Shown here: piece after piece, positions 6,914 through 12,117 of the stretch
Position numbering within the stretch: the stretch's first letter is position 1
Layout of the letters: the number at the start of each line of letters is the position of its first letter
Assembly (NCBI GenBank): GCA_020445005.1
Contig: JAGRHM010000064.1
Location: 1 to 12,117 of the forward strand
Origin: Candidatus Competibacteraceae bacterium
Lineage (GTDB): Bacteria; Pseudomonadota; Gammaproteobacteria; Competibacterales; Competibacteraceae
Length of the DNA stretch: 12,117 bases
Direction of reading: 5' to 3'
Translations under genes and position numbers: made by a program
The notes under the pieces: model-generated
The model's input: the letters and a program-made list of their open reading frames with translations, nothing else
What the model was told of the DNA's origin: nothing
The model's database searches: none

Positions 6914-7221
6914 GGAGACAAGTTCTGCAACCGAGCGTCTCCCCCTTGGTGTGTATTTGCTCTCAAATACGAGGGCAACAATAGCAGACAAAACTTTGCT
7001 TTCAACCCCTCATATACCAAGGTTTTAAGGCTCGGTTGCATCTCAACTTATGAGGTGTTAACCCATGAGGCTTTTTAAGACTGTGTTTGTCAATGCTTAT
7101 TCAAGATTTAGACTTGGTAAGTGGGAACGTGTAAGGGCGCACTGGCGCAGCCCTCCATCCCGCTAACTGTAGCTTGATCTTGTAAGGTGCTGTAGCCCCT
7201 ATTCGATATAGGGGCTATTTT
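6914..7221 (+). ncRNA. Candidate structured RNA (leader or small RNA) between nrdJa and nrdJb
   Basis: Complementary segments form a compact nested set. P1: GCAACCGAGC (6927-6936) with GCTCGGTTGC (7030-7039), 10 bp perfect. Crossing helix: GGAGAC (6914-6919) with GTCTCC (6937-6942), which would give a pseudoknot with no base between the two helices. P2: 6944-6954 with 7012-7022, 11 bp including two G-U. P3: GTATTTG (6953-6959) with CAAATAC (6964-6970). P4: GAGGG (6971-6975) with CCCTC (7007-7011). P3 and P4 abut P2 without spacer bases, making a three-way junction. A second domain follows: CTTA..CAAG/CTTG.TAAG (7096-7121), GTGGGA (7121-7126) with TCCCGC (7158-7163), and AGGG/CCCT (7134-7137 with 7151-7154) with an inner CGC/GCG tip. 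The region ends in the terminator at 7193-7221. It has no convincing reading frame. It could be a cis-regulator of nrdJb or a stable RNA released by termination. Pairings were drawn by eye. Confidence 0.6.
7193..7221 (+). terminator. Intrinsic terminator or attenuator before nrdJb
   Basis: TAGCCCCTAT (7193-7202) and ATAGGGGCTA (7208-7217) form a perfect 10-bp stem with loop TCGAT, followed by TTTT (7218-7221). It ends 8 bases before the nrdJb Shine-Dalgarno core (GGGAGG, 7231-7236) and 21 bases before its ATG. As nrdJb needs transcription through this point unless it has its own promoter, the hairpin is more likely a control point than a simple operon end. Confidence 0.8.
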
Positions 7222-7242
7222 CTATTGGAAGGGAGGCATGCC

Positions 7243-7920
7243 ATGACCGTCAAAATCGACAAAAAAATTATTGCCTATAGCGTTATCAAACCGAATGACG
7301 CTCCGGTAACCACACCCCTGTTGGCTGTGCAGCACATGCATGAAAGTGTAGAACGACCAGATGTGTTGCCCGGCGCGACCTACAAAGTTAAAACGCCGCT
7401 GTCCGACCATGCGCTGTACATCACCATCAATGACATCGTGCTTAATAAAGACACCCCGGACGAAATTCGCCGCCCCTTTGAAATCTTCATCAACTCCAAG
7501 GCGATGGAGCATTTCCAATGGATTGTCGCCCTGACTCGGATCATCTCGGCGGTCTTCCGCAAGGGCGGCGACGTAACGTTCCTGGTAGAGGAACTGCGCT
7601 CGGTATTCGACCCGAAAGGCGGCTACTTTAAAAAGGGCGGCAAGTATATGCCCTCGCTGGTCGCGGAGATCGGCGATGTCATCGAATCTCATCTGCGCTC
7701 GATCGGTCTTTTGAAAGAAGATGGCCTCGATGAGCATCAGCGTAAATTGATCGAGGAGCAGCGCATCAAATACGAAACCGGCATGAAGGCCGTTGAAGAA
7801 GCCGGTGTCAGCACTTTTCCTGCCGAAGCCACGCTCTGTGACAAATGCCGGAACAAGGCAGTGATTGTCATGGACGGTTGCCTGACCTGCCTGAACTGTG
7901 GCGACTCCAAGTGTTCCTAA
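7243..7920 (+). CDS. nrdJb: Class II ribonucleotide reductase second subunit NrdJb, cysteine-bearing
   Basis: The 225-residue protein matches the small partner of split class II reductases (known in Pseudomonas as NrdJb). Its N-terminal half contains a TSCPD-like domain (about residues 50-125: LSDHALYITIND, RRPFEIFINSK, FQWIVALTRIISAVFRKGGD, VEELRSVFDPKGGY). The end has Cys199-x2-Cys202 and Cys213-x2-Cys216-x2-Cys219 plus Cys224, the second-last residue. In single-chain class II enzymes the C-terminal cysteines shuttle electrons from thioredoxin to the active site, so I infer that job here, perhaps with zinc binding by some of them. ATG 7243 has an excellent GGGAGG (7231-7236). An in-frame TTG at 7225 is less likely. 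The gene is 379 bases from nrdJa, unusually far for subunits of one enzyme, with RNA structure and a terminator in between. Confidence 0.9.
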   Translation: MTVKIDKKIIAYSVIKPNDAPVTTPLLAVQHMHESVERPDVLPGATYKVKTPLSDHALYITINDIVLNKDTPDEIRRPFEIFINSKAMEHFQWIVALTRIISAVFRKGGDVTFLVEELRSVFDPKGGYFKKGGKYMPSLVAEIGDVIESHLRSIGLLKEDGLDEHQRKLIEEQRIKYETGMKAVEEAGVSTFPAEATLCDKCRNKAVIVMDGCLTCLNCGDSKCS

Positions 7921-7957
7921 AGCAAGCGACTTGTTTTCAGATTTCCCGTGAGATTGC

Positions 7958-8965
7958 ATGATGTCCACACAATTACCTGACCGTATGACCGTTATTGAAA
8001 TTACCGAACCGGGTGGCCCGGAGAAACTGGTGCCAGCCCATCGGCCCTTACCACAACCGGCTACCGGCGAACTCTTAATCCAGATTGCCGCTGCAGGCGT
8101 TAATCGACCGGATTGCCTGCAACGCCAGGGTAGCTACCCTCCCCCTCCAGGCGCATCCGACATTCCCGGTTTGGAAGTCGCTGGTACGGTTGTCGCAGTG
8201 GGCGAAGGCGTTGACCACTGGGCGGTTGGAGATCAAGTGTGTGCTCTGCTGACCGGCGGCGGCTATGCTGAATACTGTGTCGCCCCTGCTCCGCAATGCC
8301 TGCCGGTTCCTGCGGGCTTAAATCTACAGCAGGCCGCTGCACTCCCGGAAACCTTTTTCACGGTCTGGAGCAATATCTTTGACCGCGGGCGGCTGCAGCC
8401 AGGAGAAACTTTACTGGTCCACGGCGGCGCCAGCGGCATCGGCACGACTGCTATCCAACTGGCCAAGGCGCTGGGATCACGAGTGTTGACGACGGTTGGC
8501 AGCCCTGACAAGGTACAGCCCTGCCTCGATCTGGGCGCTGAACGGGTTATTCACTATCGTGAAGAGGATTTCGTGCAGGTGGTTAAAAGCATCACGAATG
8601 GCCGGGGGGTGGATGTGATTCTGGACATGGTGGGCGGCGACTATGTACAGCGCAACCTCAGCGCGTTGGCGGTTGAAGGCCGGCTGGTCTTTATCGCTTT
8701 CCTGCGCGGCGCCAAAGTCGAGCTGAATTTGGCACCGGTCATGATGAAACGACTGACCGTGACCGGTTCGACCCTGCGCGCTCGACCTGTCGCCGATAAA
8801 GCGCCGATTGCTCAGGCCCTGCGCGAGACGGTCTGGCCTCTGCTGGCAACCGGAATGGTCAAGCCGATCATTGATCAGACCTTTCCGCTAACTGAAGCCG
8901 CCGCTGCCCATACGCTGATGGAATCAAATCGCCATATTGGCAAAATTCTGTTGCAGGTCGCTTAA
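7958..8965 (+). CDS. NAD(P)H:quinone oxidoreductase, zinc-free medium-chain dehydrogenase (PIG3 type)
   Basis: The 335-residue protein belongs to the quinone-reductase branch of the medium-chain dehydrogenase/reductase superfamily. The N-terminal GroES-like part has ITEPGGPEKL (15-24), AAAGVNRPDCLQRQGSYPPPPGASDIPGLEVAG (44-76) and VGDQVCALL; the stretch GVNRPD..QR.G.YPPPPGASD is typical of the PIG3 group. The nucleotide-binding motif is HGGASGIGTTAIQLAKALG (155-173). The structural zinc cysteines of alcohol dehydrogenases are absent. It probably reduces quinones or other electrophiles with NADPH, but the substrate is not readable. It lies 37 bases after nrdJb and may be co-transcribed. ATGs at 7958, 7961 and 7985 are all possible; GTGAG (7949-7953) favours 7958 or 7961, while family alignment starts nearer 7985. 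Confidence 0.9.
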   Translation: MMSTQLPDRMTVIEITEPGGPEKLVPAHRPLPQPATGELLIQIAAAGVNRPDCLQRQGSYPPPPGASDIPGLEVAGTVVAVGEGVDHWAVGDQVCALLTGGGYAEYCVAPAPQCLPVPAGLNLQQAAALPETFFTVWSNIFDRGRLQPGETLLVHGGASGIGTTAIQLAKALGSRVLTTVGSPDKVQPCLDLGAERVIHYREEDFVQVVKSITNGRGVDVILDMVGGDYVQRNLSALAVEGRLVFIAFLRGAKVELNLAPVMMKRLTVTGSTLRARPVADKAPIAQALRETVWPLLATGMVKPIIDQTFPLTEAAAAHTLMESNRHIGKILLQVA

Positions 8966-9009
8966 CCTTGCAGTGGAGAATGCTTCGGAGCGTGGATAGT
9001 CGCGATGAC

Positions 9010-9044
9010 TGCAGAATATTTATTACCTGATAATAAATTCTGCA
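9010..9044. repeat. AT-rich inverted repeat after the quinone oxidoreductase gene
   Basis: TGCAGAA (9010-9016) and TTTATTA (9019-9025) pair with TAATAAA (9031-9037) and TTCTGCA (9038-9044), giving 14 bp with a two-base bulge (TA, 9017-9018) and loop CCTGA. No T-run follows on either strand, so it is a poor terminator. It abuts the possible promoter at 9045-9073 and may be an operator or a weak 3'-end hairpin of the upstream gene. Confidence 0.55.
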
Positions 9045-9073
9045 TTGCAACAAAAAATCATCTATGCTTTAGT
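9045..9073 (+). promoter_or_regulatory. Possible extended -10 promoter of the small gene
   Basis: TTGCAA (9045-9050), a 17-base spacer ending in TGC, and TTTAGT (9068-9073) form a moderate extended -10 promoter with a start near 9080. Each hexamer matches 4 of 6 consensus bases. The start would lie about 70 bases before the Shine-Dalgarno-supported ATG at 9151. Confidence 0.4.
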
Positions 9074-9150
9074 CAACTAATATGAAAGATGACGTTTCGT
9101 TCAGCGTTCGCGCGCTGGCGAAATCCAAGCAACAGGTGAGAGGTAAAACC

Positions 9151-9324
9151 ATGCGTGGTCACAGTAAACTCCACCACCCGTTTGTTTGGTTCGAAAACGG
9201 TGGATGGTGGTTCAAAGTTTTTGGCGAATGTTTTGGTCCTTACTGGGAGTTAGTTGATGCCCGCTATAACCTATTGGTCATTCAGGGGCTCAGCCAGCAA
9301 CTGCGCCGTGCCGTCGCCCGCTAA
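9151..9324 (+). CDS. Small uncharacterised tryptophan-rich protein
   Basis: I do not recognise this 57-residue protein. It is basic at both ends and has an aromatic core: HHPFVWFENGGWWFKVFGE, then CFGPYWELVDARYNLL, with four tryptophans, six phenylalanines and two tyrosines. No transmembrane segment or signal peptide is evident; the pattern suggests a small beta-rich fold. ATG 9151 is chosen because GAGAGG (9138-9143) lies 7 bases upstream. The frame remains open to an ATG at 9082, giving 80 residues, with no Shine-Dalgarno there but close to the predicted transcription start. A probable own promoter, the ribosome binding site and a terminator after the stop support a real gene, but with a length this short, chance cannot be excluded. 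Confidence 0.6.
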   Translation: MRGHSKLHHPFVWFENGGWWFKVFGECFGPYWELVDARYNLLVIQGLSQQLRRAVAR

Positions 9325-9345
9325 ACCAGGGTTCGATACCCACAG

Positions 9346-9371
9346 AAAAGCCGGGCCTTGCAGCCCGGCTT
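9346..9371. terminator. Terminator at the end of the alpha operon (also faces the small gene)
   Basis: AAGCCGGGC (9348-9356) pairs with GCCCGGCTT (9363-9371), 9 bp, GC-rich, loop CTTGCA. On the minus strand the stem runs into TTTT (to 9346), 25 bases past the rplQ stop, a good intrinsic terminator for the ribosomal operon. On the plus strand it lies 23 bases past the small gene but has only two Ts, so it works less well in that direction. Confidence 0.88.
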
Positions 9372-9395
9372 GAGTGATTAACCGCAGAACGGATA

Positions 9396-9770
9396 TTAAC
9401 CGATAGCCGCCTCGGGGCGATCCACCAGTTCGACATAGGCCATTGGCGCGTTGTCTCCCACCCGAAATCCACACTTGAGAATGCGCAAATAACCGCCAGG
9501 GCGTCTCTGATAACGAGGCCCCAGTTCATTGAACAACTTGGTCACTACCTCCCGGTTGCGCAGCCGGTCGAAAGCCAATCGCCGGTGAGCCACGCTGTCC
9601 TGCTTGGATAGGGTAATCAACGGTTCGGCAACCTGGCGTAGTTCCTTGGCTTTGGGCAAGGTGGTTCGAATCAGCTCATGCGTAAATAGCGAAGCAGCCA
9701 TATTGCGCAGCATCGCTTTTCGATGGCTGCTGGTTCGATTCAGTTTGCGACCGATTTTTCGATGGCGCAT
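9396..9770 (-). CDS. rplQ: 50S ribosomal protein L17
   Basis: L17 binds 23S rRNA near the peptide exit tunnel. The 124-residue protein begins [20 protein letters not shown] and continues [28 protein letters not shown], the conserved N-terminal core of the family (E. coli L17 has 127 residues). It ends with [15 protein letters not shown] and a short tail. The frame is open to 9953 inside rpoA, but the ATG at 9770 matches the family start and has AAGGA about 9 bases upstream. It is the last gene of the alpha operon, 70 bases after rpoA and directly before the terminator, the normal bacterial position. Confidence 0.98.
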   Translation of the reverse strand: MRHRKIGRKLNRTSSHRKAMLRNMAASLFTHELIRTTLPKAKELRQVAEPLITLSKQDSVAHRRLAFDRLRNREVVTKLFNELGPRYQRRPGGYLRILKCGFRVGDNAPMAYVELVDRPEAAIG

Positions 9771-9825
9771 GACAATAATTCCTTCGAAGAAAAACAAGTT
9801 AGACAGACCGAGCAGATGACGCAAA

Positions 9826-9840
9826 GCATGATCATCATGC
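9826..9840. repeat. Short palindrome directly after the rpoA stop
   Basis: GCATGA (9826-9831) and TCATGC (9835-9840) flank TCA and end one base before the rpoA stop codon. It lies in the 70-base rpoA-rplQ spacer. The stem is too short and lacks a T-run for termination; it might tune rplQ translation or mark RNA processing. Confidence 0.3.
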
Positions 9841-10962
9841 CTACTCGAGATTGGCGTCCTCACTGTCAATCGGCGAGGATAACGGTTTCGAGGATTTATC
9901 GCCCTCAGGGATCTCGGCAGACGCCGCGCCAGCCTTGCGCGAGGTAGTCGCACGCTCCTCAGATGGTTGCTCCTGATTCAAACCTGGCGGTGGCCAATTA
10001 TCCACCTTCATTCCCAGACTCAACCCAAATTTAGCGAGTACTTCCTTGATCTCTGTCAGCGATTTCTTGCCCAGATTCGGCGTTTTCAGCAATTCTGCCT
10101 CGGTGCGATGCACCAAATCACCGATGTAATAAACATTTTCTGCTTTCAGACAGTTAGCCGAACGGACCGTCAGCTCGAGGTCGTCTACGGGTTGCCTCAA
10201 TCGGGGATCGACATCTTCCGGTGGTTGCGGCTGCGGTTCGTCCCGCTTGCCCTTGAGATCGACAAACACTGACAACTGATCCTGAAGGATTTTAGCGGCT
10301 ACACGGATCGCCTCTTCCGGATCAATAGTGCCATTGGTTTCCAGATTCAGAACCAATTTGTCCAGATTGGTGCGCTGTTCAACGCGGGCGCTTTCCACCC
10401 GATAGCTGATTCTTTGAATAGGACTAAAGGAGGCGTCCAGCCGTAATCGGCCCAGCGGTCGAGTTTCGGCATCACTATTTTCCTGCTGAGTCGCTGGACG
10501 GTAACCACAACCACGTTCGATTTTCAACCGCATATTCAGCTCACCACTTTTAGTGAGTTGTGCAATGAGTTGATCTGGATTGACAATATCGATAGCATGG
10601 CTTTTTTCGATGTCACCCGCCAATACTGGTCCCGGCCCTTTTTTAGTCAGCGTCAAACTGGCTTCTTCAATGCCGTCCTGCAAAGTAACGGCAACTCCCT
10701 TGAGATTGAGTAGAATATCGATGACATCCTCTTGTACGCCCTCGATCGTCGAATATTCGTGCAGGACTCCATCGATCTCGCACTCGACAATCGCAGCGCC
10801 GGGTATGGACGAGAGCAGAATACGCCGCAGAGCATTGCCCAACGTATAGCCAAACCCACGTTCCAGAGGTTCCACGGTCACTTGCGCCGATTGCCGTTTG
10901 TCATCGAGGATTTTAATCTCAACGCGAGTCGGCTTCAGCAAATCAAATACGCCTAACACCAT
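9841..10962 (-). CDS. rpoA: RNA polymerase alpha subunit with an extended C-terminal tail
   Basis: Alpha nucleates RNA polymerase assembly through its N-terminal domain and binds UP elements and activators through its C-terminal domain. The 373-residue protein has the NTD motifs [22 protein letters not shown] (31-52) and [15 protein letters not shown] (66-80), a proline-rich linker near 240-254, and the CTD segments [12 protein letters not shown] (264-275, with DNA-contacting Arg267 and Asn270) and [14 protein letters not shown] (294-307). E. coli alpha has 329 residues and ends a few residues after NWPP; here 47 residues follow NWPPP (322-326), rich in Ser, Glu, Ala and Lys and probably disordered. 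ATG 10962 is chosen because it aligns with the usual start and has GGGGGG at 10969-10974. A GTG at 10986 would overlap the rpsD stop. Confidence 0.98.
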   Translation of the reverse strand: MVLGVFDLLKPTRVEIKILDDKRQSAQVTVEPLERGFGYTLGNALRRILLSSIPGAAIVECEIDGVLHEYSTIEGVQEDVIDILLNLKGVAVTLQDGIEEASLTLTKKGPGPVLAGDIEKSHAIDIVNPDQLIAQLTKSGELNMRLKIERGCGYRPATQQENSDAETRPLGRLRLDASFSPIQRISYRVESARVEQRTNLDKLVLNLETNGTIDPEEAIRVAAKILQDQLSVFVDLKGKRDEPQPQPPEDVDPRLRQPVDDLELTVRSANCLKAENVYYIGDLVHRTEAELLKTPNLGKKSLTEIKEVLAKFGLSLGMKVDNWPPPGLNQEQPSEERATTSRKAGAASAEIPEGDKSSKPLSSPIDSEDANLE

Positions 10963-10982
10963 CCGTTTCCCCCCGGATTCGA

Positions 10983-11603
10983 TCACTTGGAGTACAACTC
11001 CACCACCAGCGACTCATTGATATCCGGCGGAAGATCGCTGCGATCCGGAACCCGCTTGAATATCCCGCGCATTTTGTTGGCATCCACTTCGACCCAGTCC
11101 ACAAAGCCCTGCCCCTGAGCCAGTTGCAGTGCGTACTGGATTCGCGTCTGGGTGCGGCTCTTTTCGCGAATCGCCACCACATCTTCTGGCTTGACTTGAT
11201 AGGAAGGAATGTTGACTCGCTGGTCATTGACCAGGATCGCCTGGTGGGAAACCAGTTGCCGGGCCTCGGCGCGCGTGCCGCCAAATCCCATGCGATACAC
11301 CACGTTATCCAGGCGACACTCCAGCAGCTTTAGCAGATTTTCGCCAGTGGAGCCTTTACGACGCGCAGCTTCCTTATAGTAATTAAGGAATTGGCGCTCC
11401 AGCACTCCATAGATACGGCGCAATTTCTGCTTTTCGCGCAACTGCAGGCCATAGTCGGACAAACGGGGGCGACGCGCGCCGTGTTGACCCGGCAGGCGTT
11501 CCAGATTGCACTTGCTTTCCAGCGGTCGGGCGGCGGATTTCAAAAACAGATCAACGCCTTCCCGACGACTCAATTTACATTTGGGACCGAGATATCTCGC
11601 CAC
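10983..11603 (-). CDS. rpsD: 30S ribosomal protein S4
   Basis: S4 is a primary 16S rRNA binder in small-subunit assembly and, in E. coli, the translational repressor of the alpha operon. The 206 residues equal the E. coli length. Seen are [16 protein letters not shown] at the start, [41 protein letters not shown], the S4 RNA-binding domain ([36 protein letters not shown]) and the terminal [11 protein letters not shown]. The start codon is GTG, not ATG, with GGAG about 7 bases upstream. Only two cysteines occur in the N-terminal region, so this is not the four-cysteine zinc form. It lies 15 bases after rpsK and 20 bases before rpoA. Confidence 0.98.
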   Translation of the reverse strand: MARYLGPKCKLSRREGVDLFLKSAARPLESKCNLERLPGQHGARRPRLSDYGLQLREKQKLRRIYGVLERQFLNYYKEAARRKGSTGENLLKLLECRLDNVVYRMGFGGTRAEARQLVSHQAILVNDQRVNIPSYQVKPEDVVAIREKSRTQTRIQYALQLAQGQGFVDWVEVDANKMRGIFKRVPDRSDLPPDINESLVVELYSK

Positions 11604-11618
11604 GGTAAAACTCCTGGA

Positions 11619-12008
11619 TTAGACACGCCGACGCTTAGGCGGGCGACAACCATTATGCGGAATAGGCGTCACATCCATAATACTCATAATCTTGAATCCG
11701 GCGGCGTTCAAAGCGCGCACTGCGGATTCGCGACCCGGCCCTGGTCCTTTGACATTGACTTCCAGATTCTTGACGCCGTAGTCCTTGACTACGTTACCTA
11801 CTCGTTCAGCGGCGACCTGCGCAGCGAAGGGCGTGCTTTTGCGCGAGCCGCGAAACCCTGAGCCACCCGCAGTAGCCCACGCTAGCGCGTTCCCCTGGCG
11901 GTCAGTAATAGTGATAATGGTGTTGTTAAAAGAAGCGTGAATATGGGCAATCCCATCCACGACATTTTTTTTGACGCGCTTGCGCGTCTTGGTAACCGGT
12001 TTTGCCAT
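11619..12008 (-). CDS. rpsK: 30S ribosomal protein S11
   Basis: S11 sits on the platform of the small subunit near the 3' end of 16S rRNA. The 129 residues equal the E. coli length. Characteristic stretches are [60 protein letters not shown] and the C-terminal [18 protein letters not shown]. The ATG fits the family start. GGAGG directly touches the ATG with no spacer, too close to act as the ribosome site in the normal way; the TAGG further upstream (12018-12021) has better spacing. It follows rpsM by 44 bases. Confidence 0.98.
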   Translation of the reverse strand: MAKPVTKTRKRVKKNVVDGIAHIHASFNNTIITITDRQGNALAWATAGGSGFRGSRKSTPFAAQVAAERVGNVVKDYGVKNLEVNVKGPGPGRESAVRALNAAGFKIMSIMDVTPIPHNGCRPPKRRRV

Positions 12009-12052
12009 CCTCCAGCCTATGCCAAGTGTTCCAACGATTCAGGCGAAGAAAC

Positions 12053-12117
12053 TTATTTACGGATAGCGCGACGCGGACCTTTGCGCGTCCTAGCGTTGGT
12101 GCGGGTGCGCTGGCCGC
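12053..12117 (-). CDS. rpsM: 30S ribosomal protein S13, C-terminal end (partial)
   Basis: Only the last 20 codons and the TAA are inside the window. They read GQRTRTNARTRKGPRRAIRK, closely matching the C-terminal tail of S13 that reaches tRNAs and 16S rRNA in the subunit head. The position upstream of rpsK is the standard order in the alpha operon. The gene continues beyond base 12117 on the minus strand. Confidence 0.95.
   Translation of the reverse strand, partial: GQRTRTNARTRKGPRRAIRK

Noticed and set aside
7191-7221. tRNA T-arm: the hairpin can be drawn with a seven-base loop TTCGATA like a T-loop
   Set aside because: No acceptor stem, anticodon arm or CCA surrounds it, and the U-run after the stem fits a terminator.
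7040-7225. Canonical cobalamin riboswitch
   Set aside because: GGGAA and CCCGC-AACTGT are present, but the GCCACTG segment, its partner and the 3' B12 box are absent, so only a resemblance is reported.
6864-7242. Group I or group II intron, or an insertion-sequence remnant, in the nrdJa-nrdJb gap
   Set aside because: No group I P/Q/R/S core or group II domain V sequence was found, no reading frame for a transposase or endonuclease, and no flanking target duplication was seen.
7222-7968. 248-codon open frame on the minus strand opposite nrdJb
   Set aside because: Antisense to nrdJb along its full length, no recognisable domain; nrdJb has the clear family motifs and a strong Shine-Dalgarno.
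11391-11861. 156-codon open frame on the plus strand opposite rpsD and rpsK
   Set aside because: Crosses two highly conserved ribosomal genes in antisense; a shadow frame.
1-12117. CRISPR array, prophage, integrase, transposase, toxin-antitoxin pair or defence genes
   Set aside because: No regular spaced repeats and no such protein motifs were seen in any frame; the window is core metabolic and ribosomal.

Overview
The window looks like chromosomal housekeeping DNA from a gammaproteobacterium. The end of the alpha ribosomal operon (rpsM-rpsK-rpsD-rpoA-rplQ) is close to the E. coli proteins in length and motifs. There is an SAH riboswitch before ahcY and a split class II ribonucleotide reductase (NrdJa/NrdJb) of the kind known from Pseudomonas. 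Nothing points to a phage, plasmid or transposon. The genus cannot be fixed from this sequence.

Layout, left to right. (1) 1-3032, plus strand: the methyl cycle. The 3' end of metK (makes S-adenosylmethionine) is followed by an SAH-responsive riboswitch and ahcY (removes S-adenosylhomocysteine), then a stem-loop and metF (makes the methyl-folate that remethylates homocysteine). (2) 3101-4335, minus strand: two overlapping lipoprotein genes, the downstream one of the FlgO family, with a good sigma70 promoter at 4394-4422; they converge on metF at a shared terminator. (3) 4336-7920, plus strand: a divergent promoter carrying two NrdR-like boxes exactly 32 bp apart, then nrdJa (catalytic core of the B12-dependent ribonucleotide reductase), a 379-base gap filled with RNA structure and ending in an intrinsic terminator, then nrdJb, which carries the C-terminal cysteine cluster. 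(4) 7958-8965: a PIG3-type quinone oxidoreductase gene. (5) 8966-9324: an AT-rich palindrome, a possible promoter and a small unrecognised tryptophan-rich protein. (6) 9346-12117, minus strand: a terminator and the alpha operon tail.

The most unusual item is the nrdJa-nrdJb gap (6864-7242). It contains a 10-bp perfect long-range helix (6927-6936 with 7030-7039), a crossing 6-bp helix that would make a pseudoknot with no linker base between the two helices, an enclosed three-way junction whose helices abut without unpaired bases, and a separate 3' domain with GGGAA and CCCGC-AACTGT motifs resembling the core of adenosylcobalamin riboswitches. A strong terminator ends 8 bases before the ribosome binding site of nrdJb. 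The two genes encode parts of one AdoCbl-dependent enzyme, so a structured RNA and attenuator between them is a reasonable candidate for a new or poorly described regulatory element. The standard B12 box is absent, so it is not a canonical cobalamin riboswitch. All pairings were found by eye; no covariation or folding calculation was possible.
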